A DNA stretch of 64,000 bases, taken from assembly GCA_963759735.1 (NCBI GenBank), contig CAVXAF010000005.1, positions 62,001-126,000 of the forward strand, in the 5' to 3' direction. The position numbers were made by a program, and so were the translations under genes. The notes below the pieces were generated by a model. That model was given only the letters and a program-made list of their open reading frames with translations, was not told where the DNA came from and made no database searches. Origin of the DNA: Hyphomicrobium_A sp963759735. GTDB taxonomy: Bacteria; Pseudomonadota; Alphaproteobacteria; Rhizobiales; Hyphomicrobiaceae. This document shows, piece by piece, positions 36,876 through 48,612 of the stretch (positions within the stretch are counted from its first letter, which is position 1; every line of letters begins with the position of its first letter).

Positions 36876-37844
36876 CGTGTAACTGAACTCGCTCGCTCAC
36901 TTGTCGAAGCCAAAGAGTTCCCAACAGTCTCGACCTGCGCGAGAATCCCGTCCGCGCTGATCCGAAGCTTGTCGCTGAAACTCTCTCTTTTTCGTTTCCG
37001 CAGGGGCAGTCAATGCCGATTTGCTTGCCGTCCCGACGCCCCTATCGAGTAATCGCCGCTTTGGATGAGGTCCCGGGCCGGAACGGCACGAGATGCGGTG
37101 GAGGTCACTCACTGGCCGGAACGACTGTGAAGTTCGATTGGTCACCTTGCCGCAGCCGATCCGGATAGGTCGGCCCAGCGGACTTAAATCGCCACCCTTA
37201 TCGATGCCTTCGCGGGGCTGGAAAACCTGCTTCGAGACAGCCAACAGAGATCCTTCGCGGTGCCCGTTGCGGCGAAACCATGGCCAGTGCGTGTCAGCCG
37301 CGGTGCCACTCTGAGGTGAGCCGGCCCGCGTGACGCAAGTCGTACTGCTTGTTCGTCGCCTATGCTGCACGGCGGTAGAAAACCTTGAAAACGCGCCGCT
37401 TCTCGATAGCAGAATGAAGTTAAGTGTACGCCAAATCGGGATTTTCGCGAAATACCGCATCGCAAAACATAATTAATAGCTCAACCCTGTGTTGTACCGC
37501 CGCCACATTTAAGGCGGTGCTGGGGCAACCTATCGGATCGGCCCTTCACCTTAGTGCAGGTGCCACTTAAGGGGCAACCGCCGGCACGCGTGCGACGCAA
37601 AATTCGTGCAGTCGTGAAAGAAAACGTGAACTGCCCAGAGGGCGCAAAATCGGCTTGCGCCGGACCTCCGCCACTACCGGCACGTGTCCTGCCGGGGATA
37701 AGGAAGCGGTGCTAGGGGCTGCCGAGTCGCCGCTCGGCGCTGCCTGTCACGCTGCGAGCGCAATCGACACCCTCTATTACTGATGGTTAGATTGGTTAAG
37801 TGCAGTCGCCGGACGGGAGCGGCTGCCGACCGAAGGAAAGTGCG
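36876..37844. other. Long intergenic region without supported gene
   Basis: This 970-base stretch has open frames but none with coding-like composition or recognisable motifs. A small inverted repeat ACCGCC / GGCGGT is at 37,496-37,518. It separates the esterase (minus) from the large unknown membrane protein (plus) and is long for this compact genome. Confidence 0.4.
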
Positions 37845-39641
37845 TTGCTCGCCCACGTTCGCCGCCCGATTGCTTCTCTCGTCGCCCTCGCCATCGTAGT
37901 CGGACAGGTTGCGCCGTCGTTCGGACAGCCACTTTCCAAGGTCGACTATGAAGCCTGCCAGGCGCGCGACGAGGCGACCTTCCGCACCGCCATTCAGGGC
38001 ATCTCGACCCGCGCGCTGCAGACCGGCATCGCCAACGTCGACTATCGCGCCGCGGTCGGCGATCAGTGGCGCCGCATCGGCATGGACGACATCATCGACA
38101 AGCGCGTCGATCTCGCGGTCGAGGAAGTGCGCCGCGAAACCAGCTTCACGAACCTTCTCCAGTCGCTCGCCAGCCAGCAGAAGGCGCAGGAGCTGGCGAC
38201 CGCCGTCGCCGAGCGCGTCTATCGCTCCGACGCCATCAAGGCGGCGCTGGAGCAGCTTGCCGTAGGGGTCGGCAACGAGGTCGGCAAGCAGATGGAGTTT
38301 GCCACCGCGGACGCCGCCGAACCGGCGCTCGCCTGCCTGAAGGCCTTCGTGGGCGCCCGCTACGGGGAAACGGCCGCGCGTGCGGTCGAAGGCGATGCCG
38401 GCAAGGACGTCGCGCTCGACCCCAATAAAGGTGCGGCCGAGATGTCGCCCGGCGCGGTGCTGCGCAATTCGAGCGGCGGTATCGCCGGCGCGGCTGTGCT
38501 GCTGATGCGCCGCCAGCTCGCCAACATGGCAACGCGCGTCGGCCAGCGTGTCGTCGGCAGCGTTTTGGCCCGTCTCGTCTCTGTGGTCGCCGGGGGTATC
38601 GGCTTGGTGCTTATCGCCAAGGACATTTGGGACCTGCGCAACGGCGTGCTGCCGATCATCGCCACCGAGATGAAGTCCAAAGAGAACAAGGACAAGGTGC
38701 AGGAAGAGCTGGCCAAGACCTTTGCCGAGCAGATCTCCGGCCACGTGCAGGAAATCGGCGCTGCTACCGCCGACCGCATCATCGATATCTGGCGCGACTT
38801 CCGCAGCGCCCATGCCGAGGCCCTGAGCCTCGCCGAGCGCAACGAGAAGTTCAAAGCCTTCCTCGATTCGCTGCCGCCTGCCGCCCTGCCGCGCCTCGAT
38901 GAAGTGACGGCGCTCGTCCTCGCCGGTGAGGGCGAAGCTGGTCTGCTGCGCCGTCTGGACGACGGCACGCTCGGCACGGCCGTGAACACGCTGCCGGCGC
39001 CGGCCATGGAGATTGCCCGCGAGACGCGCTCGATCGACACCGGCCTCAAGTGGGCGGCGCTGGCCGGCAGCGACCTGCCGCAGGTTGTGACGCTGAGCCT
39101 CTATCGCCGCACCACGCCCGATGCGCTGACCCGCCCCGGCCTGCAACGTCTGCTGCGCCTCGACGACAGCCTCGCCACCCAGCGCCTGGCGGCGGTGGAA
39201 CGCAGTGCGCGCGACACGCTGTTTGAATTGAACGACGCGGACCTCAAGAAGCTAGCCCGCAGCCTCACCGAGGACGAGCTTGCGAGCCTCGCCCACTACC
39301 TGACCGGGCTGCAGCCGGGCCCGCGCGAGCGCGTGCTCGCCGCCGTCGCCGCCAATCCGGCGAAGATCCATGCACTGTCGTCCGAACGGGTGCGCGAGGC
39401 GGTGGTCGCCAGCGCCGACCAGTCGGCGGCCGTCAACATGATGCTGCGCAGCGGCGCCATCTTCGATCCGACCGCCATCAGCGAGGATGTGCGGCTGGTC
39501 GTCGACGGCCGCGTCAGCTCGTGGCTGCTGTGGGAGAAACACCCCGCGATCATCGTTGGGGCGGGGGTGCTGGCGTTGCTGCTGTTGCTGCTTGTGCACC
39601 GGCTGCTGTTCGCCCGCCCGCGGCGGCGCGAAACCGCCTAA
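37845..39641 (+). CDS. Large membrane-anchored protein of unknown function
   Basis: The product is about 598 residues and I do not recognise it. It has an N-terminal signal segment ('IASLVALAIVVGQVAPSFGQ'), a mostly helical body with a glycine-rich hydrophobic stretch ('VLARLVSVVAGGIGLVLIAK') near the middle, and a C-terminal membrane helix ('AIIVGAGVLALLLLLLVHRL') followed by Arg residues. So it should sit mainly in the periplasm with a C-terminal anchor. The TTG at 37845 has GAAGGAAA 6 bases upstream; a GTG at 37800 is the alternative. Two tiny membrane proteins follow. Confidence 0.8.
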   Translation: MLAHVRRPIASLVALAIVVGQVAPSFGQPLSKVDYEACQARDEATFRTAIQGISTRALQTGIANVDYRAAVGDQWRRIGMDDIIDKRVDLAVEEVRRETSFTNLLQSLASQQKAQELATAVAERVYRSDAIKAALEQLAVGVGNEVGKQMEFATADAAEPALACLKAFVGARYGETAARAVEGDAGKDVALDPNKGAAEMSPGAVLRNSSGGIAGAAVLLMRRQLANMATRVGQRVVGSVLARLVSVVAGGIGLVLIAKDIWDLRNGVLPIIATEMKSKENKDKVQEELAKTFAEQISGHVQEIGAATADRIIDIWRDFRSAHAEALSLAERNEKFKAFLDSLPPAALPRLDEVTALVLAGEGEAGLLRRLDDGTLGTAVNTLPAPAMEIARETRSIDTGLKWAALAGSDLPQVVTLSLYRRTTPDALTRPGLQRLLRLDDSLATQRLAAVERSARDTLFELNDADLKKLARSLTEDELASLAHYLTGLQPGPRERVLAAVAANPAKIHALSSERVREAVVASADQSAAVNMMLRSGAIFDPTAISEDVRLVVDGRVSSWLLWEKHPAIIVGAGVLALLLLLLVHRLLFARPRRRETA

Positions 39642-39807
39642 CCGCGCGATGCTGCGGCGTTCATACGGTCATCCCCAGCCTTGTGCGCGGCGCAGTGTCA
39701 GACCGAGTTGCCCCTGCTATAAGCCGACGGGGGCCTACCGAATCAGCGTTGGCTCGGGGCAGCGATCCGCAACGGATCGAACAAGGTAACTGAGGGGAGT
39801 TCACACG

Positions 39808-39984
39808 ATGGGTCTCAAAGCGCCTGGCATTCTGACGTTCATGATCTCGGTCATCCTGACCGTCACAGTACTGATTATTAAGTTTTTTGGTGCTGAGATC
39901 CCCTTCATTACCGGCAACGAATTCTGGGCTCTGCTCCTGGCGCAGCTCATTCTCGTGCTCGGCTGCATCATGCGCGGTCTTTAG
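39808..39984 (+). CDS. Small two-helix membrane protein
   Basis: A 58-residue hydrophobic protein: 'ILTFMISVILTVTVLIIKFF' is the first helix and 'FWALLLAQLILVLGCIMRGL' the second, joined by 'GAEIPFITGNE'. GAGGGGAG lies 9 bases upstream of the ATG. No known family is claimed. It follows the large unknown membrane protein by 166 bases. Confidence 0.75.
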   Translation: MGLKAPGILTFMISVILTVTVLIIKFFGAEIPFITGNEFWALLLAQLILVLGCIMRGL

Positions 39985-40076
39985 AAGCTTTCTGCCTTGG
40001 TGATTTTGTGTGCGCTTCTGTCGCGCGGCACTCAGCGCTCTGGTCTTGGCGTGCGTGATCGACAATCTCTCGCGCT

Positions 40077-40265
40077 ATGAAATGGAAACTCGATCAATTT
40101 GATTCCTACGCGGACCGCGTGCGCAGGTCGTCGCGCGAGATTATTATTGCTGCGGTGCTGACGGTGGCGGCGTTCGGTTTCCTCCTTGCAGCGATGCTTG
40201 GCGGCGCCGTCGTCACCGAGCCGAAGGTCGGTGCGGTCGCTGCCGACCACACGGTCATGAAGTAG
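40077..40265 (+). CDS. Small single-helix membrane protein
   Basis: A 62-residue protein with a charged amphipathic start ('KWKLDQFDSYADRVRRSSRE') and one helix ('IIIAAVLTVAAFGFLLAAML'), ending in a short polar tail. It converges with the pabB-pabC gene, 25 bases between stops. Function unknown; no strong ribosome site is seen. Confidence 0.6.
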   Translation: MKWKLDQFDSYADRVRRSSREIIIAAVLTVAAFGFLLAAMLGGAVVTEPKVGAVAADHTVMK

Positions 40266-40290
40266 CCTCAATCAGTTCAGGTTCGCGCGC

Positions 40291-42138
40291 TCACGGCAGC
40301 GCGATCGGTTCCGCCCGCACGAGGCCGCGCACCGAGTTGCCGAGGTACACCGCTTCCCCAGTTTGCAGATCGGCAAGCGTCAACACGGCTTCACGCGCGG
40401 TGCCGGCGGCAATCAGCTCCGCACGCAGCGTGCCCGGCAATAGGCCGCAGCCGAGCGCCGGCGTCAGCAGCTCTCCTTCGCGCGCAATAAAGATGGTCGT
40501 GCGGCTGCCTTCGGCGAGTTCACCGCGCTCGTTGAGATAGATCACCTCGTCGGTGCCGAGGCGTTCGGAGCACTCCTGCCACTCGCGATCGTAGAGCTCG
40601 CGCCGCGTCGTCTTGTGGAACAGGAACAGATCCGAGCTGTCGACGCGCGAGGCCGAGACGGCATAGCGCATGACGGCGTCGGGATCGGCGGGTGGCAGCG
40701 GCGTCGTCGTCACCGAGATGGCACCGCCTTCGGAAAGCAGCAGGCGCACGCGCAGGCGTCCGGAGGGGCCGGCGACGGCATCGTTCAGCGCGCGGCGCAC
40801 GGCAGCCTCGTCATACACGTAGGCGAAATAGCGCGCCGAGGTGGCGAGCCGCTCGATGTGCCGCTCGAGCAATGCAAAGCCGCCCGTCGCTGCATCAAAC
40901 AGCAGCGTCTCGATGAGCTCGAAGCGCTTCACCGGATCGGTGAGGAACTTCATCTTCAGCAGGCACTCGGCGTATTCCTTCGGCCCCTGGCTGTCGAACA
41001 CGACGCCCGAGCCGATGCCCATCTCGCCGTCGGCGTTGCGCGAGATGACGGCGGTGCGGATGGCCACGTTGAACAGTGAGCGCCCGTGCGGGGAGATGTA
41101 GCCGATGGCGCCGCAATAGACGCCGCGCGGCTCGCTCTCCAATTGGCGGATCAGCTCCATGGCGCGGATCTTCGGCGCCCCGATCACCGAGCCAGGCGGG
41201 AAGATGCCACGCAGCAACTCATCGGTGCCGATGTTTTCCTGCAGGATGGCGCGCACGCCCGAAGTCATCTGGTGCAGCGTCTTGTAGGTCTCGACCGTGA
41301 ACAGGTCGGTGACCTCGACGCTGCCGATCTCGGCGATGCGGCCGATGTCGTTGCGCATCAGATCGACGATCATCAGGTTCTCGGCCCGCTGCTTCACGTC
41401 GGCGGCGAGTTGCTGGCGCGCGATGGCATCGGCGTCCTCGGTGCCGGCGCGCGGCGCCGTCCCCTTCATCGGGCGCGTGAAGATGGTGCGGCCTTCCTGC
41501 TCGATGAACAGCTCAGGCGAAGCCGACAGCACCGTCACTTCGCCGGTGTCAACGATGCCGCCGTAGGCTACCCGCTGCTTCTGGCGCAGATCCAGGAAGA
41601 ACGTCAGCGGCGAGCCGGACAGCTTGAAGCGCGCCTTGAAGGTGAGGTTGAGCTGGTAGATGTCGCCGGCGCGGATCTTCTCGATCACTTCGTTGAAGCG
41701 CTCGAGGTACTGCGCCTCGTCCCACGACAGCTTCACGTCGGTGAAATGGAACGAACCCGAACGCGTGTGCGTCGCCAGCCAATGCTCGACCTCGGCACTC
41801 GTCATCTCGAGCGGCGCCTTGTAGAGACCGATCCACAAGAGCGGCACGTTGCGCTTTTCCGGCATCAGCGCGGCGAGCTTGGGCTCCAGCACGTAGCCGA
41901 GCTCGTAGGCAAAGAACCCCGCCGCAAACAGCCCGTCGGCGACACCCTTCTCGATGCGCGCCAGCGCTGCCGGCACTTCGGCGGGTGTCGAGGCCGCGAT
42001 GATGTCGAGCGGTTCGGAGAACAGCAGCGACGGCGCCCCGGAGCCGGAGTTGTTGTCGAGCAGGACGAACGTCTGGGAGAGCGCCGTGGCTTCCTCGGTC
42101 GGATGCCCCAGCCCTGGTGGCGTTGGATGCGAAGTCAT
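40291..42138 (-). CDS. pabB-pabC: Aminodeoxychorismate synthase component I fused to aminodeoxychorismate lyase
   Basis: This 615-residue fusion carries two steps of p-aminobenzoate synthesis for folate. The N-terminal chorismate-binding part (to about residue 390) has 'IYQLNLTFKARF', 'SASPELFIE', 'TRPMKGTAPRAG' and 'PPGSVIGAPKIRAMELI'. The C-terminal part is a PLP aminotransferase class IV lyase with the catalytic Lys in 'LFLFHKTTRRELYDREW' and 'LNERGELAEGSRTTIF'. The ATG overlaps the stop of the GT39-like gene (ATGA). The glutaminase PabA is not in the window. Confidence 0.93.
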   Translation of the reverse strand: MTSHPTPPGLGHPTEEATALSQTFVLLDNNSGSGAPSLLFSEPLDIIAASTPAEVPAALARIEKGVADGLFAAGFFAYELGYVLEPKLAALMPEKRNVPLLWIGLYKAPLEMTSAEVEHWLATHTRSGSFHFTDVKLSWDEAQYLERFNEVIEKIRAGDIYQLNLTFKARFKLSGSPLTFFLDLRQKQRVAYGGIVDTGEVTVLSASPELFIEQEGRTIFTRPMKGTAPRAGTEDADAIARQQLAADVKQRAENLMIVDLMRNDIGRIAEIGSVEVTDLFTVETYKTLHQMTSGVRAILQENIGTDELLRGIFPPGSVIGAPKIRAMELIRQLESEPRGVYCGAIGYISPHGRSLFNVAIRTAVISRNADGEMGIGSGVVFDSQGPKEYAECLLKMKFLTDPVKRFELIETLLFDAATGGFALLERHIERLATSARYFAYVYDEAAVRRALNDAVAGPSGRLRVRLLLSEGGAISVTTTPLPPADPDAVMRYAVSASRVDSSDLFLFHKTTRRELYDREWQECSERLGTDEVIYLNERGELAEGSRTTIFIAREGELLTPALGCGLLPGTLRAELIAAGTAREAVLTLADLQTGEAVYLGNSVRGLVRAEPIALP

Positions 42139-43623
42139 TCGCCCTTGTATCCCGCCAGCGCGTAGAACGACACGTGCCGTTGCGCATTGGCGCCTGCCGG
42201 CAGCACCCGGTCGGCCACCTTGTCGACGCTGTCGAACGAGGACGCAGCCGCGCCCGCCCCTGGATCGGTGCGAACCAGCAGCACCGGCCCCGGCGTCGCG
42301 GCCGTGAACGGGCGCGTCATCTCGAAGTGGTCGTGTGGCGCACCAACGCGCCAGGCGAGAATGGGAGTCGAACTCATCGCGCATATAGTAGAGCAGCTCG
42401 GCGGTCAGAGCCCTATCATCCGTCAGCACGGCGGAAAACGGCTTGCCGGCCGCGGCGGCGCGCGCCAGCTCTGCCCGAGTCGCATCGGCAAGTTCGCGCC
42501 AGCCGAGCGTGCGGGCGAACGGATCGGGCTTTACCGGCAGCGCCATGCGCCCCGCGGTCGCCGTACCGAAGATGAGCAGCAACAGCACCACCGCATGCAG
42601 CGCGAACGATGCTTTGAGCCATCCCCAGGCGCCGTCGCGCACCATGGTGGCGATGACGAGCACACTCGCCGCCACGTAGGCGGGCGCCGCCCAGTTGGCG
42701 TGGGCGCGCGACATGAACGCCTGGATGACAATGACAGTGATGAGCGGCACTGAGAAGGCCAGCAGCATACGGTCGGGTTCGGGCAGCCGTTGCCGCCATG
42801 CACGCCAAACGATGACCAGCAAGGCCGCGAACAGGATCGGACCGAACACGCCGAATTGGGCGGCGAAGAATTCCAGCGCCTTGTTGGGGTGCACGAGCGA
42901 GCCGCCCCAGTGGGCGTTGTCGGCCGTGTGCGCGAACGTGGCGAAGCTGTTGGTATAGTTCCACACAAGATTGGGTGCGATCAGGAGCAGACCGATGCCC
43001 AGCGCCAGGTAAAACCGCCCGTCGCGCAAAATCGATCGCCGCTCCGGCGTCATGAACAGATAGATGCCGGCGCACATGAGAAACCAGGCCATGGCGTACT
43101 TGGCGTTGAGGCCGGCGCCGAAAGCGAAACCGAGGAGCAGCGCCGGCCACAGCTTCGATGTTTGGAACAGCGCCGCAAAGCCGACCAGTGCCAGCGCCCA
43201 GCACAGAAGCAGCGGCACGTCGGTGGAAATGAGCCCCGCCGACAGCGACACCCCGGGCAGCGTTGCAAAAGCCAGCGCGGCGAGCACGCCGACGCGTACA
43301 TCGTACAGCCGCCGTCCGAGCCAGAAGACGGCGAGCGCAGTTGCCGTGTGCAGTAGGGGCGAGGGCAAACGCACGCAGGCTTCCCCCGCGCCACACGCCG
43401 TCGTTGCCGCGCCGATGATCCAGGCAATGAGCGGTGGCTTGGAAAAATAGCCCAGCGCTGGATCTTCGCTCCAGGCCCAGTACTGCGCCTCATCGAAGAA
43501 GAGATCGGTGCCGTTGGCGTAGAGCGCGATGAGGCGCACGCAGAGCAGCGCCGCGAGCCCGGAGAGCAGCACGGGAAACCAATTGACGTCGCGGCTGCTC
43601 GTGGTGCGTGTAGAGGCTGTCAT
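42135..43623 (-). CDS. GT39-type (ArnT/PMT-like) glycosyltransferase, frameshifted near C-terminus
   Basis: An integral membrane transferase using a polyprenyl-phosphate sugar donor. It has about ten helices, 'GTDLFFDEAQYWAWSEDPAL' with the catalytic acidic pair, and 'LAFATLPGVSLSAGLISTDV'. The last 80 residues ('HDHFEMTRPFTAATPGPVLL') are in another frame from about 42,375 on and end at 42135. One base change near 42,350-42,380 repairs it; the unshifted frame runs straight into pabB. With the DPM1-like gene at 44.2 kb it may act in lipid-linked sugar transfer. Confidence 0.85.
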
Positions 43624-44170
43624 GGTGCGTGCACTCTGCAAGTGTCCCCTGGCAGGGAGCATCCCCGCAGCGAAAGCCAGCCGCGACGGCCGCGGGCTCA
43701 TTTACTAGGTTGCGGCAGCCGCGTGAAGATGCCCTAGCACGGGCGGCGGGTCAGCCATGGTCGCACGCGGCGCGACGCTACCACCACGGTCCATATCAGG
43801 GATCGGCACTTGGTTCTGAAATGCGGCCATCGTGACCGAGCTGGGTCCCGGAAGTACAAGAGCAATCGCGCGGACGGATTTTGGTCAACTTGAGGGTTTT
43901 GCTGTGGGGGCGAGGCAAGGCCGGACGCCACGGGTCGCCGCGATCAGGCGGACATATCGTTGCCCGCTTACGTATCCGGCCTAGCCCCGATTTGCCGGCG
44001 CGCGGCAAAAACGCCGGCTCAGCGCTCAATTCCGTCCGCCGAAAGCCGTGTGACGAAATCGTGGCGCGCATTTACTAGCTTGGTAGACCCTCGCTAAGAT
44101 CGGTATCCTTGTCGCCGCTTCCGAGCTATTGAGGGGCCTCGCAACGAGTCCTGTGGGATAGGGGCACTTG
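43624..44170. other. Intergenic region, divergent promoters
   Basis: This 547-base gap between the GT39-like gene (minus) and the DPM1-like gene (plus) has no supported gene. A short direct repeat CATTTACTAG occurs near both edges (43,700 and 44,070). Nothing else stands out. Confidence 0.4.
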
Positions 44171-44983
44171 ATGCGCGTCACCGTGGTCATTCCAGCGCTC
44201 AACGAGGCAGGCAACATCGGCCGCCTCGTCGAAGAGACTTATGCGGCCGTGCCCGCGCAGCGCCTCGCCGAGCTGATCGTCGTCGACGACGCCAGCGACG
44301 ACGCGACGGCGGCCGAAGTGAAGTCGCTCATCCAATCCGGAAACTTCCCTGGCTTGCGCTATCTGCGGCATGATCGGCGCAGCGGTCAGAGCGCTGCCCT
44401 GCGCTCGGGCGTGCTGGCGGCGACGAGCCCGATCATCGCCACCATGGACGGCGATGGACAGAACGATCCGCACGATATTCCACATCTGCTGGAAGCCCTC
44501 GCCATGCCGGGCACCGACGGCCCTGCCCTCGTCAACGGCTGGCGACAACAGCGCAAGGACACCGGCTCCAAACGGTGGGCCTCGCTGGCCGCCAACTGGA
44601 TCCGCGACGCCGTGCTGCGCGACGACTGCCCCGATACCGGCTGCGGCATCAAGGTTTACTGGCGCGAAGTGTTCTTGCGGCTCCCATTTTTCACCAGTAT
44701 GCACCGCTACATGCCGGCGCTCTTTCAGACATATGGCTGCAAGGTCGCCTACGTGCCCGTCAACGATCGGCCACGGCAGGCGGGGGTATCGAAGTACAAC
44801 AACCTCAACCGCGCGCTGGTCGGTCTCTATGATCTCGTCGGGGTGACGTGGTTGCGGCGGCGGACGAAAGTGCCACGCATCAGCGACCGGCATCCCGACG
44901 TGCAGACGGTGTCCGACATCGCCTCGCGCTTAAGGCCGGTGAACGACGACGGCGCCATGGTCAGCGCCGGCGACAAGACTTGA
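44171..44983 (+). CDS. Family 2 glycosyltransferase, dolichol-phosphate-mannosyltransferase-like
   Basis: The 270-residue cytoplasmic transferase has 'VTVVIPALNEAGNIGRLVEE', 'ELIVVDDASDDATAAEV', the DxD motif in 'IATMDGDGQNDPHDIP' and 'GCGIKVYWREVFLRLPFF'. It probably makes polyprenyl-phosphate-linked sugar. Unlike full-length ArnC types it has no C-terminal membrane helices. The LABN gene follows by 37 bases, as in many alphaproteobacteria, and both may serve lipid A or lipid glycosylation together with the GT39-like protein. Confidence 0.9.
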   Translation: MRVTVVIPALNEAGNIGRLVEETYAAVPAQRLAELIVVDDASDDATAAEVKSLIQSGNFPGLRYLRHDRRSGQSAALRSGVLAATSPIIATMDGDGQNDPHDIPHLLEALAMPGTDGPALVNGWRQQRKDTGSKRWASLAANWIRDAVLRDDCPDTGCGIKVYWREVFLRLPFFTSMHRYMPALFQTYGCKVAYVPVNDRPRQAGVSKYNNLNRALVGLYDLVGVTWLRRRTKVPRISDRHPDVQTVSDIASRLRPVNDDGAMVSAGDKT

Positions 44984-45019
44984 GCCGCAACATCAGCATC
45001 GCTTCGGAACATTGAGAGC

Positions 45020-45379
45020 ATGGATCATCTCCATAACATCGTAGCGATGCTCAGCCAGTGGTGGCTGTCGACACCAGTGAGCGAGAAGGTGTGGCTGGGC
45101 ATCGGCTTTCTCGCCCAGCTGATGTTTTCCATGCGCTTCATCGTGCAATGGATCGCCAGCGAGCGCGCCCGCCGCTCCATCGTGCCGGAGACGTTCTGGT
45201 ATTTCAGTTTGTTCGGCGGTGCGATGCTGCTCGCCTATGCCATCTACCGCCTCGACCCGGTGTTCATGCTCGGGCAGGCCATGGGCCTCATCATCTACAG
45301 CCGCAACATCTACTTCATTCGGACGCAGCATAAGCACGAGGCGGTTGCCGGCGTAGCGCCAAGTCCGACCACGCACTGA
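45020..45379 (+). CDS. Lipid A biosynthesis N-terminal domain (LABN) membrane protein
   Basis: The 119-residue protein has three membrane helices and the LABN pattern: 'VWLGIGFLAQLMFSMRFIVQ', 'WIASERARRSIVPETFWYFS' and 'LGQAMGLIIYSRNIYFIR'. The domain is found next to DPM-type transferases and may move or modify lipid-linked sugars. Complete and probably co-transcribed with the glycosyltransferase gene upstream. Confidence 0.9.
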   Translation: MDHLHNIVAMLSQWWLSTPVSEKVWLGIGFLAQLMFSMRFIVQWIASERARRSIVPETFWYFSLFGGAMLLAYAIYRLDPVFMLGQAMGLIIYSRNIYFIRTQHKHEAVAGVAPSPTTH

Positions 45380-45384
45380 GCGGC

Positions 45385-45891
45385 TCAGTCCGCGTCGCGC
45401 GAGCGTTTGGCGCTGACTCTGCTGCCGGTCTTCGCGCCGCTGATCTGGGTGTGCCCCTCGAGCCAGCGCACAGCGAAGAGAATGATCGCCGCCAACCCTG
45501 TTGCCATTGTCGCGAGGATGCCGAAGCCTGCTCCGCAGGCAACGCCGATGGCGCCGGCCAGCCACATGCCGGCACCGGTCGTCAGGCCCTTAACGTCCCC
45601 CTGCGAGCGGAAGATGGCGCCGGCCGCCAGAAAGGCGACCCCGGCGGTCACCGCCTCTATGACGCGTATAGGATCGGTGCTGTGACCCTCTTTCAGCACT
45701 CCCGCGTGGATCTCCATGGTGATGATGGTGAACAGTGCTGCGGCCAGCGCGGTGAGCATGTGGGTGCGCAAACCGGCCGGACGCGCCATCTGTTCGCGCT
45801 CGTAGCCGATGACCGCGCCCAGCCCGACGGCGAGCAGCAGGCGCAGGGCGATCACGCCCTCCGAGAGGGTCGTGCTCATGGGGTCGAACAT
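45385..45891 (-). CDS. MgtC/SapB family membrane protein
   Basis: The 168-residue membrane protein has the family core 'AVIGYEREQMARPAGLRTHM' followed by 'LTALAAALFTIITM', and 'RVIEAVTAGVAFLAAGAIFR'. MgtC proteins affect magnesium homeostasis or F-ATPase activity in other bacteria. It has no C-terminal ACT-like domain. The ATG at 45891 is preceded by GAGGAA; a longer frame to 45972 lacks support. Confidence 0.9.
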   Translation of the reverse strand: MFDPMSTTLSEGVIALRLLLAVGLGAVIGYEREQMARPAGLRTHMLTALAAALFTIITMEIHAGVLKEGHSTDPIRVIEAVTAGVAFLAAGAIFRSQGDVKGLTTGAGMWLAGAIGVACGAGFGILATMATGLAAIILFAVRWLEGHTQISGAKTGSRVSAKRSRDAD

Positions 45892-46045
45892 GGCGTTCCT
45901 CGATGGGTTGCAGGGCGGCGACAACCGTCTTCTTATTGGTAGAATGTAGATCTTCGCGCCCTTAAACGTCATAGCGAGGAGAAGGTTGCCGCACCCGCCT
46001 CAGGTGGGCTTCACAGGCGTGGAAATTGTGCTATACCGCGCATCG

Positions 46046-46071
46046 AAGCCGCTCGGTGACGTGCGGCTTTT
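46046..46071 (+). terminator. Terminator-like hairpin upstream of tRNA-fMet
   Basis: Stem AAGCCGC / GCGGCTT with a 10-base loop followed by TTTC on the plus strand. No plus-strand gene ends close by, so it may end a short leader or simply insulate the tRNA promoter. Confidence 0.5.
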
Positions 46072-46169
46072 CTCGTCGCCCCATCCGGAGGGCGACGCCT
46101 GCTCCCCGCAGACATCGGTTGTCGCTGGCCTACTGTTGTTGGCCTGACTGGGGAGCATTCGTTAGGTGA

Positions 46170-47948
<1,779 letters not shown>

Positions 47949-48158
47949 CTTCTTCCCCCTCGGTCGGAGCAAGATGCTGCGTCCGCGCGGCTACTGCGTC
48001 AAGCTCGTCGAGTTCTCTTTGCATCGACTCTTGTTCGCGGTGCTCGCGGTACAGCGTACGCGCGAGGATGCACCCTAGGGAGTTGGCGAGCTGTTCGAGC
48101 GGATCGACCATAGCGTAAGATGCGCCGATTCGAGCGGGCAAGGCCAGGGAGTTAAGAC

Positions 48159-48602
48159 ATGAGAGCAGATGACTTGGTCTCCAAGTCGACGGCGAACAGC
48201 GCACGCGCGCTGAGCATCGCCGCCGGCCTCACTCTCATCGGGAAGTTCGCCGGGCGGTGGCCCGCGCTTCCAGGCGAGGTGCACCTATCGGGCGCTGCCA
48301 TGGACTGGATTGCATTCGCATTACTGACCTACTTGGCCGTTCTGCATCTGACCCACTGGATGATCGACGCGCCGAAATTCCATGCACATGTGCGAGAGCA
48401 CCATTTCTTCGGCGACCAGCCCGACTCCTGGGACCGCACTCCGATTCCACTGCGCGGACACCTGATCAACGCGCGCATCGCTCTTCAAGGAGGCTTCGGC
48501 TACTCGGTTTGGACGTGGGAGCTACTTCTGGTTTTCGTTCTCAATCTGCTTCTGCCGGCAGCGCTGACCTTAGGCGCGGTCGCTGGCCTTGTGCTCGCGT
48601 AG
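48159..48602 (+). CDS. Putative membrane protein of unknown function
   Basis: The 147-residue protein has about three hydrophobic helices ('WIAFALLTYLAVLHLTHWMI' and 'LLLVFVLNLLLPAALTLGAV' are clear) and a His-rich loop 'DAPKFHAHVREHHFF' between them. I do not recognise it. It is divergent from the recombinase group and 10 bases upstream of the next gene, so the two plus-strand genes are probably co-transcribed. Confidence 0.65.
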   Translation: MRADDLVSKSTANSARALSIAAGLTLIGKFAGRWPALPGEVHLSGAAMDWIAFALLTYLAVLHLTHWMIDAPKFHAHVREHHFFGDQPDSWDRTPIPLRGHLINARIALQGGFGYSVWTWELLLVFVLNLLLPAALTLGAVAGLVLA

Positions 48603-48612
48603 TAGCCCGGAC

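Noticed and set aside
36897..37460. Minus-strand open frame of 187 codons
   Set aside because: Arg/Ser-rich composition, no ribosome site, no motif; typical of non-coding GC-rich DNA.
37496..37518. Small inverted repeat as a riboswitch or terminator
   Set aside because: Only a 6-bp stem, no T-run and no conserved aptamer pattern recognised.
37674..39146. Long antisense frame (490 codons) over the large membrane protein
   Set aside because: It mirrors the codon pattern of the sense gene, has Arg/His/Gln-rich composition, and the sense frame has signal peptide, anchor and ribosome site.
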